Of a stretch of 36,746 nucleotides of DNA, positions 23,224 to 32,794 are shown one piece after another. The notes under the pieces are model-generated. The model made no database searches. It was given only the letters and a program-made list of their open reading frames with translations, and was not told the origin of the DNA. A program made the position numbers and the translations under genes. The stretch covers positions 1 to 36,746 of the forward strand of contig CABZEU010000014.1 in the NCBI GenBank assembly GCA_902524795.1, written 5' to 3'. The stretch is from an uncultured Pelagibacteraceae bacterium. Lineage in GTDB: Bacteria > Pseudomonadota > Alphaproteobacteria > Pelagibacterales > AG-422-B15. Within the stretch, counting starts at the first letter, position 1. Every line of letters starts with the position of its first letter.

Positions 23224-24732
23224 TTATTTAGTTATATCTGGGACCCTATTGATCCATGGTGATGTTTCCTCAAGTTGAGCAGCTAGGGAAATTAACGTAT
23301 ATTCATCTGCATAACGAGATGCAAACTGAACACCTAATGGAATATTATCATCTGACCAATAGGTTGGAATTGAGATAGAGGGTTGCCCAGTTATATTCTG
23401 TAACATTGCATCTGGTGCATACCAAAGACTGTCTGGTGTTAAACTATTTAAAATAGCATCACGTAATGGCTTTATTTTGAATATAAATCCCAGTTTTAAA
23501 GCCATAATAATTTCAGCTCTAATTTCTGCTTTTTTATCAGGTCTGATTTTTCCAATTTTGGGAGGAAATTCTGAAATAATAGGAGTTAATACTACATCAT
23601 ATTTATCGGTTGATTGCATCACAGAGCGTGCAATTGATTGCATGGTATACCGTGCCCAAGTGTAGTCACTAGCACGAAAAGTATTGCCTAAATAATTATA
23701 CAATTTAGTTGTTGTTTCAATCTCAGATGATTTAAATTTACGACCGACCACATCTTTTAGTTCATTAAACATTTGACTTACATGAGATGTAATTACGATA
23801 GTAAATGCGCGCGAAGCTTTAAGCCCATCGTAATTAAAATGCATTTCTTCAACATCGTGTCCCAAATCTTCACAGAGTTTTGCATTAAACTTTACGGCTT
23901 TTATTGCATCATTTGATGGATTTACACCAAGAGGACTTTTTAAATTAAAACCAATTTTAAGTTTTCTCCTATCATTTAAAGCTTCTACCAAGCTGCCTTT
24001 TTCATAATGAACGCAGTAGGGATCACCAATGCTATTTTTAAATATTTCATCATACATGTGTGCTGTATCGCGTACACTTCTTGATACAATGCCTGAGTGT
24101 GTTAGGCCTCCCCACTTATCACCATGTGAAGGTCCAAAAGAAGTTCTTGCTCTATTTGGTTTTAATCCTATTAAACCACAAGATGCGGCTGGGATTCTAA
24201 TTGATCCACCGCCATCACTGGCATGAGCAAATGGAACAAGTCTAGCTGCCACACCTGATGCTGCACCACCCGATGATCCTCCTGGAGTTAAATCTAAATC
24301 CCATGGATTTCTTGTAGGTCCAAATTCAAGTGGTTCTGTCGTAATCATTAATCCGTATTCCGGCGTTGCTGATTTGCCGCATATTAATGCCCCAGAGTTT
24401 CGAAACTGTCTGGTTAATTCATTATCATAGTTCATTTTGGTATTTTTTAGGTATTTGCTTCCTTGCATCATGTTGTAATTAGCAAGTGAACTGTCCATGT
24501 CTTTTAATAGCATTGGCACACCTGCAAATTGTCCTTTCAGATCACTATTCCTATTTACAGATTCAAATGCATAGTGATACATGGTCCTGTGAACAGCATT
24601 GAGCTTTGGATTTAATCTTTCAATGAGGTCAATTGCTGAATCTAAGGGATCGATTGGAGAAATCTCTTTTTTCTTTATTAACTCATTTAATCCAACACCG
24701 TCATAATTTGTATACTCTGCAAATATAGCCAT
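23224..24732 (-). CDS. Amidase (amidase-signature family)
   Basis: This 502-residue enzyme hydrolyses amide bonds with the Ser-cisSer-Lys triad. All three residues are seen: Lys77 (PMLLKDMDSS), Ser153 (LTPGGSSGGAASG) and Ser177 (SDGGGSIRIPAA). The 24-residue Ser-Ser spacing is the same as in known members. The C-terminal NITGQPSISIP and LPLGVQFA blocks are also typical, although the order of words differs slightly. No GatB or GatC gene is adjacent and its insertion regions differ from GatA, so a catabolic or 6-aminohexanoate/nitrile-type amidase is more likely. It is monocistronic, divergent from the DUF502 gene with 55 bases between starts. Confidence 0.9.
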   Translation of the reverse strand: MAIFAEYTNYDGVGLNELIKKKEISPIDPLDSAIDLIERLNPKLNAVHRTMYHYAFESVNRNSDLKGQFAGVPMLLKDMDSSLANYNMMQGSKYLKNTKMNYDNELTRQFRNSGALICGKSATPEYGLMITTEPLEFGPTRNPWDLDLTPGGSSGGAASGVAARLVPFAHASDGGGSIRIPAASCGLIGLKPNRARTSFGPSHGDKWGGLTHSGIVSRSVRDTAHMYDEIFKNSIGDPYCVHYEKGSLVEALNDRRKLKIGFNLKSPLGVNPSNDAIKAVKFNAKLCEDLGHDVEEMHFNYDGLKASRAFTIVITSHVSQMFNELKDVVGRKFKSSEIETTTKLYNYLGNTFRASDYTWARYTMQSIARSVMQSTDKYDVVLTPIISEFPPKIGKIRPDKKAEIRAEIIMALKLGFIFKIKPLRDAILNSLTPDSLWYAPDAMLQNITGQPSISIPTYWSDDNIPLGVQFASRYADEYTLISLAAQLEETSPWINRVPDITK

Positions 24733-24787
24733 TATTAATTACCCTAATTAAAAAACTGTGATATTCTATTATTCCAAAATTAAGCTT

Positions 24788-25426
24788 ATGTCAGAATTAG
24801 ATAAGAAAAAAGGAAATAGCTTCGTAAATTTTATAAAAAGATATTTCTTTACTGGATTATTAATATCAGCGCCAATTGGGGCTACAATATACATAACTAT
24901 ATTTATAGTCGAATTTATTGCTGGATTAGTACCTCAAAGATTTAATCCCAATGGGCTGCTTCCAGAAATAATTGGGTACGAAATACCTGGTTTAGAATTA
25001 ATTATTGCTTTTTTATCTTTTATTTTAATTGGATTGATTTTTTCAACCTTGTTTGGAAAAGCAATACTTGGTTACTTTGATAACCTTATTACCAGAATAC
25101 CATTTGCAGGCAATGTTTACAAAGCAATAAAGCAAATCACTGAAACATTTTCTAATGCAGATGCTGCTTATCAGAAAGTTGTCTTAATTGAGTACCCAAG
25201 GAAAGACATCTATGCGATAGGCTTCATGACGGGTGAAACTAAGGGTGAAATCAAAGATCGTAAAAAGATCGATATGGTCAATGTATTCGTTCCGACAACA
25301 CCAAATCCAACATCAGGTTTTTTACTCTTTATTCCTAAAGAAGACGCTGTAGAACTTGATATGTCTGTTGAAGATGCCATAAAATTAGTTGTTTCTGCAG
25401 GTATGGTTGTACCTCCAACAAAATAA
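24788..25426 (+). CDS. DUF502 membrane protein
   Basis: This is a DUF502 protein of about 212 residues with two membrane helices (about 20-42 and 65-90) followed by a soluble C-terminal beta-rich part. Family marks are YFFTGLLISAPIGATIYIT, RIPFAGNVYKAIKQITETF, and VFVPTTPNPTSGFLLFIP. I chose the ATG at 24788; an upstream in-frame GTG at 24758 would add ten residues without a better ribosome site. In Alphaproteobacteria this gene commonly lies beside recG, as here, where it converges on recG with directly abutting ends. Function is not established. Confidence 0.88.
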   Translation: MSELDKKKGNSFVNFIKRYFFTGLLISAPIGATIYITIFIVEFIAGLVPQRFNPNGLLPEIIGYEIPGLELIIAFLSFILIGLIFSTLFGKAILGYFDNLITRIPFAGNVYKAIKQITETFSNADAAYQKVVLIEYPRKDIYAIGFMTGETKGEIKDRKKIDMVNVFVPTTPNPTSGFLLFIPKEDAVELDMSVEDAIKLVVSAGMVVPPTK

Positions 25427-27484
25427 TTATCCTGTTTTAAGATAATCAATTGCAACATCATTTCTAAACAAATGCAGCAGCACTCTTTGCGCTTTTCCAA
25501 GCGGTGTTTTTAATTCAGGATCATCTTTAATGGTCTTGATTGCTGTTTCCCTCGCTTCTTGTAAGAGGTGTTTATGTTTATCAAGGTTTGACAGTTTAAA
25601 ATTTGGTACGCCACTTTGCTTGGATCCAAGAATTTCTCCTGCACCTCTTATATCTAGGTCTTCCTCAGCAATTTTGAATCCATCGTTGGTTTCTTTCATA
25701 ATTTTTATTCTTCTTTTAGCATTTTCAGTAAGAGGACCGTTAAACAATAAAATGCAGGTTGAGGTTTTCTCTCCTCTTCCGACCCTCCCTCGTAATTGAT
25801 GAAGTTGTGAAAGACCAAATCTTTCTGCATTTTCAATTATAATTACAGTAGCATCAGGGTCGTCAATGCCGACTTCTATTACTGAAGTAGCTACTAATAT
25901 ATTAACTTTTCCAGATTTGAATTTTTGCATAACTGAATTCTTGTCTTCTTGTTGCATTTGTCCGTGCACAATTTCGACTGAATAATCGCTATAATAATTT
26001 CTGAGATCTTTTAGTCTTTCATTTACAGATTGTAATTGAAGTTTTTCAGACTCATCGACTAAAGGGCAAACCCAATAGATTTTTTCACCTTTATTAATTA
26101 TTTTATTAAGACTGTTTTTTAGATCTTCGACTTTACTTATATTAATTGATTTAGTATTAATTTCTTTCCTATTTTTTGGTTTTTCCATAATTTTAGAAAT
26201 ATCAGTGTCTCCATAAGCAGCAAGCTCTAACGTTCTTGGAATAGGAGTTGCTGTCATGAGCAATACATCACATTCGTTTCCTGCTTTTTCATTAAGTAAG
26301 ATTCTTTGGTGAACACCAAATTTGTGCTGCTCGTCAATTACAACTAAGCCAATATTAACAAAAGATACTTTCTCCTGAAATAGAGCATGAGTACCAATCA
26401 TAATATCCGCATCAAAATTATGACTATCTTTTGTTGACGAGGTTATCAAAGAACATGTTAGATCCATTGAGTTAACGATCTTTACTACTGTATTAAAATG
26501 TTGCTCAGCAAGTATCTCTGTTGGTGCCATGAGTATAGATCTTTTATTATTTTCTAAACATTGCATCATGGCAAACAATGCTACAATAGTTTTACCGCTC
26601 CCAACATCTCCTTGTAACAGTCTAAGCATTTTGTTTGGCTTTGACTGATCGCTTGATATTTCTTCTATAGTTTTCAATTGATCACCGGTGAGACTAAAAT
26701 CAAGATTTTCTCTCAATTTTTTTATAAATTTATTATTTCTTCTTATAGCTATGCCTTGAGTATGACTTATTTTGTTTTTTATAAGACGTATCGTTAGTTG
26801 CTGAGCTAATAGCTCATCAAAAACTAATCTTTCAAGAAAAAGAGAATTAACCGAGTCTGATGTATTGACAGGGTTGTGTATTTTTTTAATGGCTTCATTC
26901 CAATTCGGCCAATTATTTGTTTTAATTTTATCTTCAGGTATCCATTCTGGAAGAGGATCAAGATTTATTAATGCTGAATTTATAGATTTTTGTATAGTTT
27001 TTGATGTCAATCCAGCAGTAAGTGGATAAATACACTCAATTTTTTTGACGCTATCTAGATTTTCTAAGTCTACTACATGTTGGGGATGTGTTATCTGGAA
27101 GTTTTCATTAAATTTCTCAAATTTACCGCTAATTACTTTCTGCCTTCCTATAGGAAATATTTTTTTTAGATAGGTGCCTCGCAAGTTAAAATATACGATT
27201 GAAATACCTCCAGTGTCGTCCGTGCAATTAATGCGATAGGGCATCCTTTTATTGAATGATGGTGAATGACTATCTATCGTGACTATGATTGTTGCAATTT
27301 TACCTTCTTCAAGATCAACTATTTTTGGACTGTTTCTTCTATCGATGTATGTAGATGGCTTATGAAATAAGAGATCTATAACATATTTGCCACATAACCT
27401 TTCTATAACCTTAGCATTTTTTGGTCCAATGCCTTTAAGTGATATTATATTTGAAAAAAGCTTGTATAAGATTTTAGGCCTCAT
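25427..27484 (-). CDS. recG: ATP-dependent DNA helicase RecG
   Basis: This 685-residue helicase remodels stalled replication forks and Holliday junctions. The N-terminal wedge/OB domain (to about residue 240) starts with the LKGIGPKNAK helix-hairpin-like motif and has the FHKPSTYIDRR segment. The helicase core shows Walker A (LLQGDVGSGKT), motif II (VVIDEQHKFGVHQR), motif III (LMTATPIPRTLE), and motifs V-VI (VATSVIEVGIDDPDA, HQLRGRVGRGE). The C-terminal TRG motif region (DLDIRGAGEILGSKQSG) is present. The length is normal (E. coli 693). It is divergent from sdhE with a 30-base gap. Confidence 0.96.
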   Translation of the reverse strand: MRPKILYKLFSNIISLKGIGPKNAKVIERLCGKYVIDLLFHKPSTYIDRRNSPKIVDLEEGKIATIIVTIDSHSPSFNKRMPYRINCTDDTGGISIVYFNLRGTYLKKIFPIGRQKVISGKFEKFNENFQITHPQHVVDLENLDSVKKIECIYPLTAGLTSKTIQKSINSALINLDPLPEWIPEDKIKTNNWPNWNEAIKKIHNPVNTSDSVNSLFLERLVFDELLAQQLTIRLIKNKISHTQGIAIRRNNKFIKKLRENLDFSLTGDQLKTIEEISSDQSKPNKMLRLLQGDVGSGKTIVALFAMMQCLENNKRSILMAPTEILAEQHFNTVVKIVNSMDLTCSLITSSTKDSHNFDADIMIGTHALFQEKVSFVNIGLVVIDEQHKFGVHQRILLNEKAGNECDVLLMTATPIPRTLELAAYGDTDISKIMEKPKNRKEINTKSINISKVEDLKNSLNKIINKGEKIYWVCPLVDESEKLQLQSVNERLKDLRNYYSDYSVEIVHGQMQQEDKNSVMQKFKSGKVNILVATSVIEVGIDDPDATVIIIENAERFGLSQLHQLRGRVGRGEKTSTCILLFNGPLTENAKRRIKIMKETNDGFKIAEEDLDIRGAGEILGSKQSGVPNFKLSNLDKHKHLLQEARETAIKTIKDDPELKTPLGKAQRVLLHLFRNDVAIDYLKTG

Positions 27485-27514
27485 ATATCTAATGTATCAA
27501 ATAAATTAAAAAAT

Positions 27515-27772
27515 ATGGAAGATTTATCAACATTTCAAAAAAAACTATTGTACAAGTCCACTCATCGTGGATCCAAGGAAATGGATCTTATTTTGGGAAA
27601 ATTTGCACATAAGTACCTATCTCTATTTAATGAAGATGAGCTTGCAATGCTTGAAGCAATACTTGAAATGGATGATAACGATATTTATCAATATGCATTA
27701 AATAAAAAAGAAATTCCAGAGCCTTTAAATAATAGAGTATTCACTCTTCTTAAGGATTATACTTTACTGTAA
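27515..27772 (+). CDS. sdhE: Succinate dehydrogenase flavinylation factor SdhE
   Basis: This 85-residue SdhE/CptB/Sdh5-family protein helps to attach FAD covalently to succinate dehydrogenase. The RGxxE motif needed for activity is visible (HRGSKEMDLILGKF, about residue 17-30), followed by the five-helix pattern with EDELAMLEAILEMDDNDIY. The length is normal. It lies between recG and mfd, the usual alphaproteobacterial arrangement, and its stop overlaps the mfd ATG by one base (TAATG), so mfd depends on its translation. Confidence 0.93.
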   Translation: MEDLSTFQKKLLYKSTHRGSKEMDLILGKFAHKYLSLFNEDELAMLEAILEMDDNDIYQYALNKKEIPEPLNNRVFTLLKDYTLL

Positions 27773-30141
27773 TGCCATCAGGAGCACTAGTTACACCATC
27801 AAAACTGTCAAACTTAAATATTAATTTAAATAATAAATTCGATTACGAACTCACACTCAATTATTTGTCAACCAATGGATATGTCAGGGTAAGTTCAATA
27901 CGTGAACCGGGAGAATTTTCTGTTAAAGGAGATGTTATTGATATCTTTCCATCAGAATTTGCAAAACCAATAAGAATAAATTTATTTGGAAACGATATAG
28001 ACAAGTTTGAGGAATTTGATTTAAAGACTCAAAAAACTATTCAAAAAATTAGCAGAGCAATTATTCGGCCATTTAATGAATTTGCTTTCAATCAGGGAAA
28101 GAGATCAATTAAAGCCGACACTTTTTTATCGGACCTAAGTAGTTTTGAGGACAATGACTTAATAGTTCACGCTAATCATGGAATTGGTAAATTTCGTGGT
28201 TTAAAGAAATTAGAAGTTCTTGGGAATAGTCATGATTGTATTGAATTAAATTATTTTAATGATGATAAACTTTATGTTCCCGTCGAAAATATAGAATTAT
28301 TGAGTAAATACGGTGGCAAAAACGAGTATGTGCAAGTTGATAAATTGGGTAATTCACATTGGCAATATAGAAAGGCTAGTGCAAAAAATAAAATTAAGGA
28401 AATAGCAGAGGAATTAATAGTTATTGCTGCTAAAAGATCATTAAAGAAAGGAAAAAAATATAGGATACAAGAACCTTACTACTCTAATTTTATAAATGAA
28501 TTTGAGTTCCAAGACACAGAAGATCAAGTTAATGCTACTTCAGATATTTTAGCGGATCTAAGTCATGGTGCTCCTATGGACCGATTGATATGTGGCGATG
28601 TGGGTTTTGGCAAAACAGAGGTTGCACTTAGAGGTGCGTTCAATGTAGCACTAAATGGTGCACAAGTTGCAATCATTGTTCCAACGACACTCCTGTGTCA
28701 GCAACATTACGAAAACTTTATTAAAAGATTTAAAAATTTTCCAATTAAAATAGGTCAGTTATCAAGATTAGTTTCAACCTCAGAAACAAAATCAACTTTA
28801 GAAAAAATAAATAATGGCGAGCTTGATATAGTTGTTGGTACACATGCACTACTAGGTAATAAAATTAAATTTAAAAATTTGGGCATGCTAATTATAGATG
28901 AAGAGCAACATTTTGGTGTCTCTCAAAAAGAAAAAATAAAGAATTTGCGATCAGACATTCATGTATTATCTCTTACCGCAACACCGATCCCAAGAACCCT
29001 TCAAATGTCTTTGGTGGGATTAAGAGATTTATCCATTATTTCCACTGCACCATTAAATAGGCAATCTATAGCTACAGATGTAATCAATTTTAATGAAAAA
29101 GATCTTACAGATGCCATTCAAAAAGAACTAAATAGAAATGGACAAATTTTCTACGTATGTCCTCGAATTAAAGAACTGAAAGAAGTTGATGATTTTCTAA
29201 AAAAAGCAATGCCTGAGTTAAAATATAAGATTGCTCATGGACAAATGTCGCCCAAAAAACTTAAGAATACCATGATTGATTTTTATAATAATGAATTTCA
29301 ATTATTGTTATGCACAACGATTGTTGAGTCGGGTTTAGATTTACAAAAAACTAATACTATGATTATTCATAATGCAGATAAGTTTGGATTATCACAACTT
29401 TATCAATTAAGAGGGAGGATTGGTCGGTCAAATATTGAGGCTTTCTGTTATTATACCGTGAAAGACATTAACGGCATTACTGAAAATTCATTTAAAAGAC
29501 TTTCTTTGCTAAAAAAATTTAATAGCAGAGGATCTAGCTTTAATTTAGCAAGTCATGATCTTGATATGAGAGGTTCTGGCAATATAATTGGTGACGCACA
29601 ATCAGGTCATATAAAAGAAATTGGATTAGAGTTATATCATCGTCTTTTAAAAGACAAAATAATTGAAATGAAAAATGATAGCGATACAATTGATAATGAC
29701 TGGTCTCCACAGCTCAATTTAGGTTTAAGTGTTTTAATTCCTGAAAAATACATACCAAACTTAAATACACGATTATTCTTTTATAGAAAATTAGCATATT
29801 TAAATACTAATAGTGAACTGACTGAAGTTAAGAAAGAAATGGAAGAAAGATTTGGATTAATGCCTAATGAAGTTAATCACTTATTCAAAATCACTGAATT
29901 AAGAATTCTCTGTAAACAATTAAGTGTAGAAAAATTTGATCTTGGTAAGAAAGGTCTAACCATTAAATTTAGAAATAATAAATTTGATAAGAGCGACAAA
30001 TTGATTGATTTTATAAATCTTAACAAATTTGATATTAAATTAAGAACTGACCAAACACTTGTTTATAATTTTAGTAAAATCTCTGATAAACAGAGAATAT
30101 ATAAAGCTTTTAGCTTTGCAAAAGAATTGGCCTCGCTATAA
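27772..30141 (+). CDS. mfd: Transcription-repair coupling factor Mfd, minimal form
   Basis: This DNA translocase removes stalled RNA polymerase and recruits UvrA. It has only 789 residues against about 1150. Residues 1-105 match domain D2, the UvrA-binding part: TNGYVRVSSIREPGEFSVKG, and the three positions known in E. coli as Arg165, Arg181 and Phe185 correspond by spacing to Lys52, Arg68 and Phe72. After about 25 linker residues the polymerase-interacting domain begins (HANHGIGKFRGL, 133-144). Then come the translocase (Walker A GDVGFGKT 275-282; DEEQHFGV; LTATPIPRTL; LRGRIGRS; SHDLDMRGSGNIIGDAQSG) and the C-terminal D7. The D1a, D1b and D3 domains are absent. The ATG overlaps the sdhE stop, so no missing 5' part lies upstream. 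Confidence 0.92.
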   Translation: MPSGALVTPSKLSNLNINLNNKFDYELTLNYLSTNGYVRVSSIREPGEFSVKGDVIDIFPSEFAKPIRINLFGNDIDKFEEFDLKTQKTIQKISRAIIRPFNEFAFNQGKRSIKADTFLSDLSSFEDNDLIVHANHGIGKFRGLKKLEVLGNSHDCIELNYFNDDKLYVPVENIELLSKYGGKNEYVQVDKLGNSHWQYRKASAKNKIKEIAEELIVIAAKRSLKKGKKYRIQEPYYSNFINEFEFQDTEDQVNATSDILADLSHGAPMDRLICGDVGFGKTEVALRGAFNVALNGAQVAIIVPTTLLCQQHYENFIKRFKNFPIKIGQLSRLVSTSETKSTLEKINNGELDIVVGTHALLGNKIKFKNLGMLIIDEEQHFGVSQKEKIKNLRSDIHVLSLTATPIPRTLQMSLVGLRDLSIISTAPLNRQSIATDVINFNEKDLTDAIQKELNRNGQIFYVCPRIKELKEVDDFLKKAMPELKYKIAHGQMSPKKLKNTMIDFYNNEFQLLLCTTIVESGLDLQKTNTMIIHNADKFGLSQLYQLRGRIGRSNIEAFCYYTVKDINGITENSFKRLSLLKKFNSRGSSFNLASHDLDMRGSGNIIGDAQSGHIKEIGLELYHRLLKDKIIEMKNDSDTIDNDWSPQLNLGLSVLIPEKYIPNLNTRLFFYRKLAYLNTNSELTEVKKEMEERFGLMPNEVNHLFKITELRILCKQLSVEKFDLGKKGLTIKFRNNKFDKSDKLIDFINLNKFDIKLRTDQTLVYNFSKISDKQRIYKAFSFAKELASL

Positions 30142-30149
30142 TCAATGGT

Positions 30150-31280
30150 ATGGGTGTACTTAGTGGATATAGAATAATTGAATTATCTGGAATAGGCCCA
30201 GGTCCATTATGTGGAATGTTGTTCGCAGATCTAGGTGCTGAGGTTATAAGAATTGACCGAAAAAAAACAGCATTACCTCATACAAAGCCAAAATATGATA
30301 TTACAGGAAGAAATAAAAAATCTTTTAGTTTAAATCTTAAGAATAAAGAATCTCTTAATATATTTAATAGCCTTATTGAAAGTGCTGATGCATTAATAGA
30401 AGGTTTTAGGCCAGGCGTTACTGAAAAACTAGGTATAGGACCTAGCGACTGTATGAAAATAAATCCTAAATTAGTATACGGCAGGATTACTGGCTGGGGG
30501 CAAACGGGTCCGCTATCAAAATCTGCTGGTCATGATATTAACTACATTGCACTGGCTGGCGCGCTACATTCAATAGGAATTATTGAGAAACCAACAGTGC
30601 CTTTAAATCTTATTGGTGATTATGGAGGGGGCACTATGTTTTTAGCTTTTGGAGTTTGTGCTGCATTATTGTCAGTTTCAAAAACGGGCAAAGGGCAGGT
30701 AGTTGATGCTGCTATGATAGACGGTGTTTCAACTCTCACGTCAATTTTTTATAGCTTATCACAATCAGGTCTTTGGGATGTTAATAAGAGAGGAATGAAT
30801 TTGCTTGATGGGGGAGCTCCATTTTATCAAGTCTATGAAACGAAAGATCATAAATTTATATCTCTAGGCTCACTTGAGCCTCAGTTTTATCAGTTACTAA
30901 TTGAAAAATTAGAGATTCAGAGTGAATTTAGCAATCAATTGGACATGAACGAGTGGCCGAAATTAAAAGAAAAATTAGAAATGATATTTAAAACTAAAAA
31001 TATAAGTGAATGGAATGAATTGTTTGAGGGTTCTGATGTATGTTATGCACCTGTATTGTCAATAAATGAGGCTAAAGATCATCCTCATATGATTGATAGA
31101 AACAACTTTATTGATGTGGATGGAGTAATTCAGCCTGCGCCTGCACCTAGATTTAGTTCTGATGATAAAACAGAAATCAAAAAAGCACCTGAAATTGGTC
31201 AAGATAATAATGATATTATGAGAGAAATTGGCTACAGTGATGAAGAAATAAAAAAGTTTTATGAAGATGAGGTCATATAA
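30150..31280 (+). CDS. Alpha-methylacyl-CoA racemase / CoA-transferase family III
   Basis: This 376-residue cytosolic family III CoA-transferase-fold enzyme is most like alpha-methylacyl-CoA racemase (AMACR/MCR), which interconverts (R)- and (S)-2-methylacyl-CoA in branched-chain and sterol side-chain oxidation. The racemase residues line up with those of the mycobacterial enzyme (His126, Asp156, Glu241): His128 (SAGHDINYIALAGALH), Asp157 (LIGDYGGGTM) and Glu243 (SLEPQFY). It begins GYRIIELSGIGPGPLCGMLFADLGAEVIRI, written in pieces as IIELSGIGPGP and DLGAEVIRID. Start: the ATG at 30150, 8 bases after mfd; an overlapping ATG at 30145 is out of frame. Confidence 0.9.
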   Translation: MGVLSGYRIIELSGIGPGPLCGMLFADLGAEVIRIDRKKTALPHTKPKYDITGRNKKSFSLNLKNKESLNIFNSLIESADALIEGFRPGVTEKLGIGPSDCMKINPKLVYGRITGWGQTGPLSKSAGHDINYIALAGALHSIGIIEKPTVPLNLIGDYGGGTMFLAFGVCAALLSVSKTGKGQVVDAAMIDGVSTLTSIFYSLSQSGLWDVNKRGMNLLDGGAPFYQVYETKDHKFISLGSLEPQFYQLLIEKLEIQSEFSNQLDMNEWPKLKEKLEMIFKTKNISEWNELFEGSDVCYAPVLSINEAKDHPHMIDRNNFIDVDGVIQPAPAPRFSSDDKTEIKKAPEIGQDNNDIMREIGYSDEEIKKFYEDEVI

Positions 31281-31282
31281 TC

Positions 31283-31768
31283 ATGCCAAGTTTTGATGTC
31301 GTTAGTCGCTTAGAAATGCAAGAAATTGATAACGCAGTATCTAATGCAATGAAAGAAATAACTCAAAGATATGATTTTAAAGGATCAATATCAAAATTAG
31401 AGCGTTCAGACAATATCGTAACTCTCTTAACAGAAGATGATATGAAGGCAAAACAAGTAATAGAAATACTTACATCGCACTTAATAAAAAGAAAAATTGA
31501 TCCAAAAGCAATAAAATTTAAATCTTCGGAAAATGCCTCAGGAAATACCATCAGACAGAAGTACGATTTATTGGAAGGTATTGATCAAGAAATGGGAAAG
31601 AAGATTACCAAAATGATTAAAGATACGAAATTAAAGATCCAAGCAAAAATTCAAGGTAATGAGTTGAGAATTAGCGGTGCTAAAAAAGATAATTTACAAG
31701 ATGTGATGTCTAAGATTAATGAATTGAAACTAGAGCTACCTTTACAATTTGTAAATTTTAGAGATTAA
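31283..31768 (+). CDS. yajQ: YajQ family nucleotide-binding protein
   Basis: This 161-residue YajQ (DUF520) protein starts PSFDVVSRLEMQEIDNAVS, the invariant family opening, with RYDFKGS nearby and ISGAKKDNLQDV and PLQFVNFRD at the end. The fold is two ferredoxin-like domains. Members bind nucleic acid or nucleotides; a Xanthomonas homologue is a cyclic-di-GMP effector. No partner regulator is adjacent here. The start is 2 bases after the racemase gene, in the mfd operon direction, and the stop abuts that of the convergent EamA gene with no base between. Confidence 0.95.
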   Translation: MPSFDVVSRLEMQEIDNAVSNAMKEITQRYDFKGSISKLERSDNIVTLLTEDDMKAKQVIEILTSHLIKRKIDPKAIKFKSSENASGNTIRQKYDLLEGIDQEMGKKITKMIKDTKLKIQAKIQGNELRISGAKKDNLQDVMSKINELKLELPLQFVNFRD

Positions 31769-32713
31769 TTATCTGATTGGTTGATCAGTAGTAATATTTT
31801 GATCTTTTACTTTTTCTCTATATAAAATAAATATTCCAGCGGAAACAATTATTGTAATACCAGTCCAAGTTTTAAGGTCTACTGTTTCACTCCATATAAA
31901 CCAACCCAATATAACAGCCCATATCAAAAATATATATTCAAACGGAGCTATAATGTATGGCCTTCCATGTCTATATGCATTAAAGAGAAAAATAAATCCA
32001 AAAATTACAGACACTCCCACAACAAATATCATGAATAAGGACTTTGGATCGTTAAAAAACCAATCTCTAAAAAGAAAATTCAAAACTTCACTATTCGAAT
32101 TACCAAAGTCTAAAAATATTCCTGAAAATGTAATTATAGGACAAATAATTATCGTGGCGATATAAACATGTAATGTTTGAGTATAAACATTATCTTTTTC
32201 AGATGTGTATTTAATAATTATCATGTTAGCAGAATAACCGGCAGCACAGAGAATAGGGTAGATCATGTATATGTTGAATGAGTTAATATCGGGTGAGACA
32301 ATGAACAATACACCAATAAAACCATAAATAATGATTGCCCACCTTATTAATCCTATCTTTTCTTTCAAAAATATTCCTGAAAATATCGTAATGAAAAATG
32401 GCGCTGTAAAAAATAGTGCCGTAGCTTCTGCAAAAGTTAGGTAATGAAGACCAATATAATAGAAAACAAAAGCTAAAATAAACATGACTGTTCTAAAGAT
32501 TGATAATTTAGGAAACTCAGTTTTTAATATAATGTCTTTTTTAGTAATTTTTAAAAAGAGAGTTAAGAGAATTAATGCAACAACACTACGAGCAAACATT
32601 ACCTGTAGAATTGAAATATCAACAGCAAGTAATCTTATGACAGTATCCTGCAATGCAAATGCTGTCATGCCAAGCATGATATATGTTATCGCAAGAAAAT
32701 TATTTTCCTTCAT
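31769..32713 (-). CDS. EamA / DMT-family transporter
   Basis: This 314-residue membrane protein has ten helices in two EamA halves, of the RhaT/RarD type. Family signals: MLGMTAFALQDTVIRLLA at the start, ARSVVALILLTLFLK, FAEATALFFTAPFFITIFSG (written as ATALFFTAPFF), and in the second half IAPFEYIFLIWAVILGWFIW. No substrate can be deduced. Its gene is monocistronic and is divergent from the GMC oxidoreductase gene with 81 bases between starts. Confidence 0.88.
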   Translation of the reverse strand: MKENNFLAITYIMLGMTAFALQDTVIRLLAVDISILQVMFARSVVALILLTLFLKITKKDIILKTEFPKLSIFRTVMFILAFVFYYIGLHYLTFAEATALFFTAPFFITIFSGIFLKEKIGLIRWAIIIYGFIGVLFIVSPDINSFNIYMIYPILCAAGYSANMIIIKYTSEKDNVYTQTLHVYIATIIICPIITFSGIFLDFGNSNSEVLNFLFRDWFFNDPKSLFMIFVVGVSVIFGFIFLFNAYRHGRPYIIAPFEYIFLIWAVILGWFIWSETVDLKTWTGITIIVSAGIFILYREKVKDQNITTDQPIR

Positions 32714-32794
32714 TTAGTAGATTTTTATTTGAATAATAGCTTACTATGCACTAGTTAAAAAGCATTGATGAACACAAAAAAAAATTAATATACT

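Noticed and set aside
27515-28170. A frameshifted or split mfd with its N-terminal domain encoded upstream
   Set aside because: The space upstream is filled by a complete sdhE, and the mfd ATG overlaps its stop; no D1a-like sequence is visible in any frame there.
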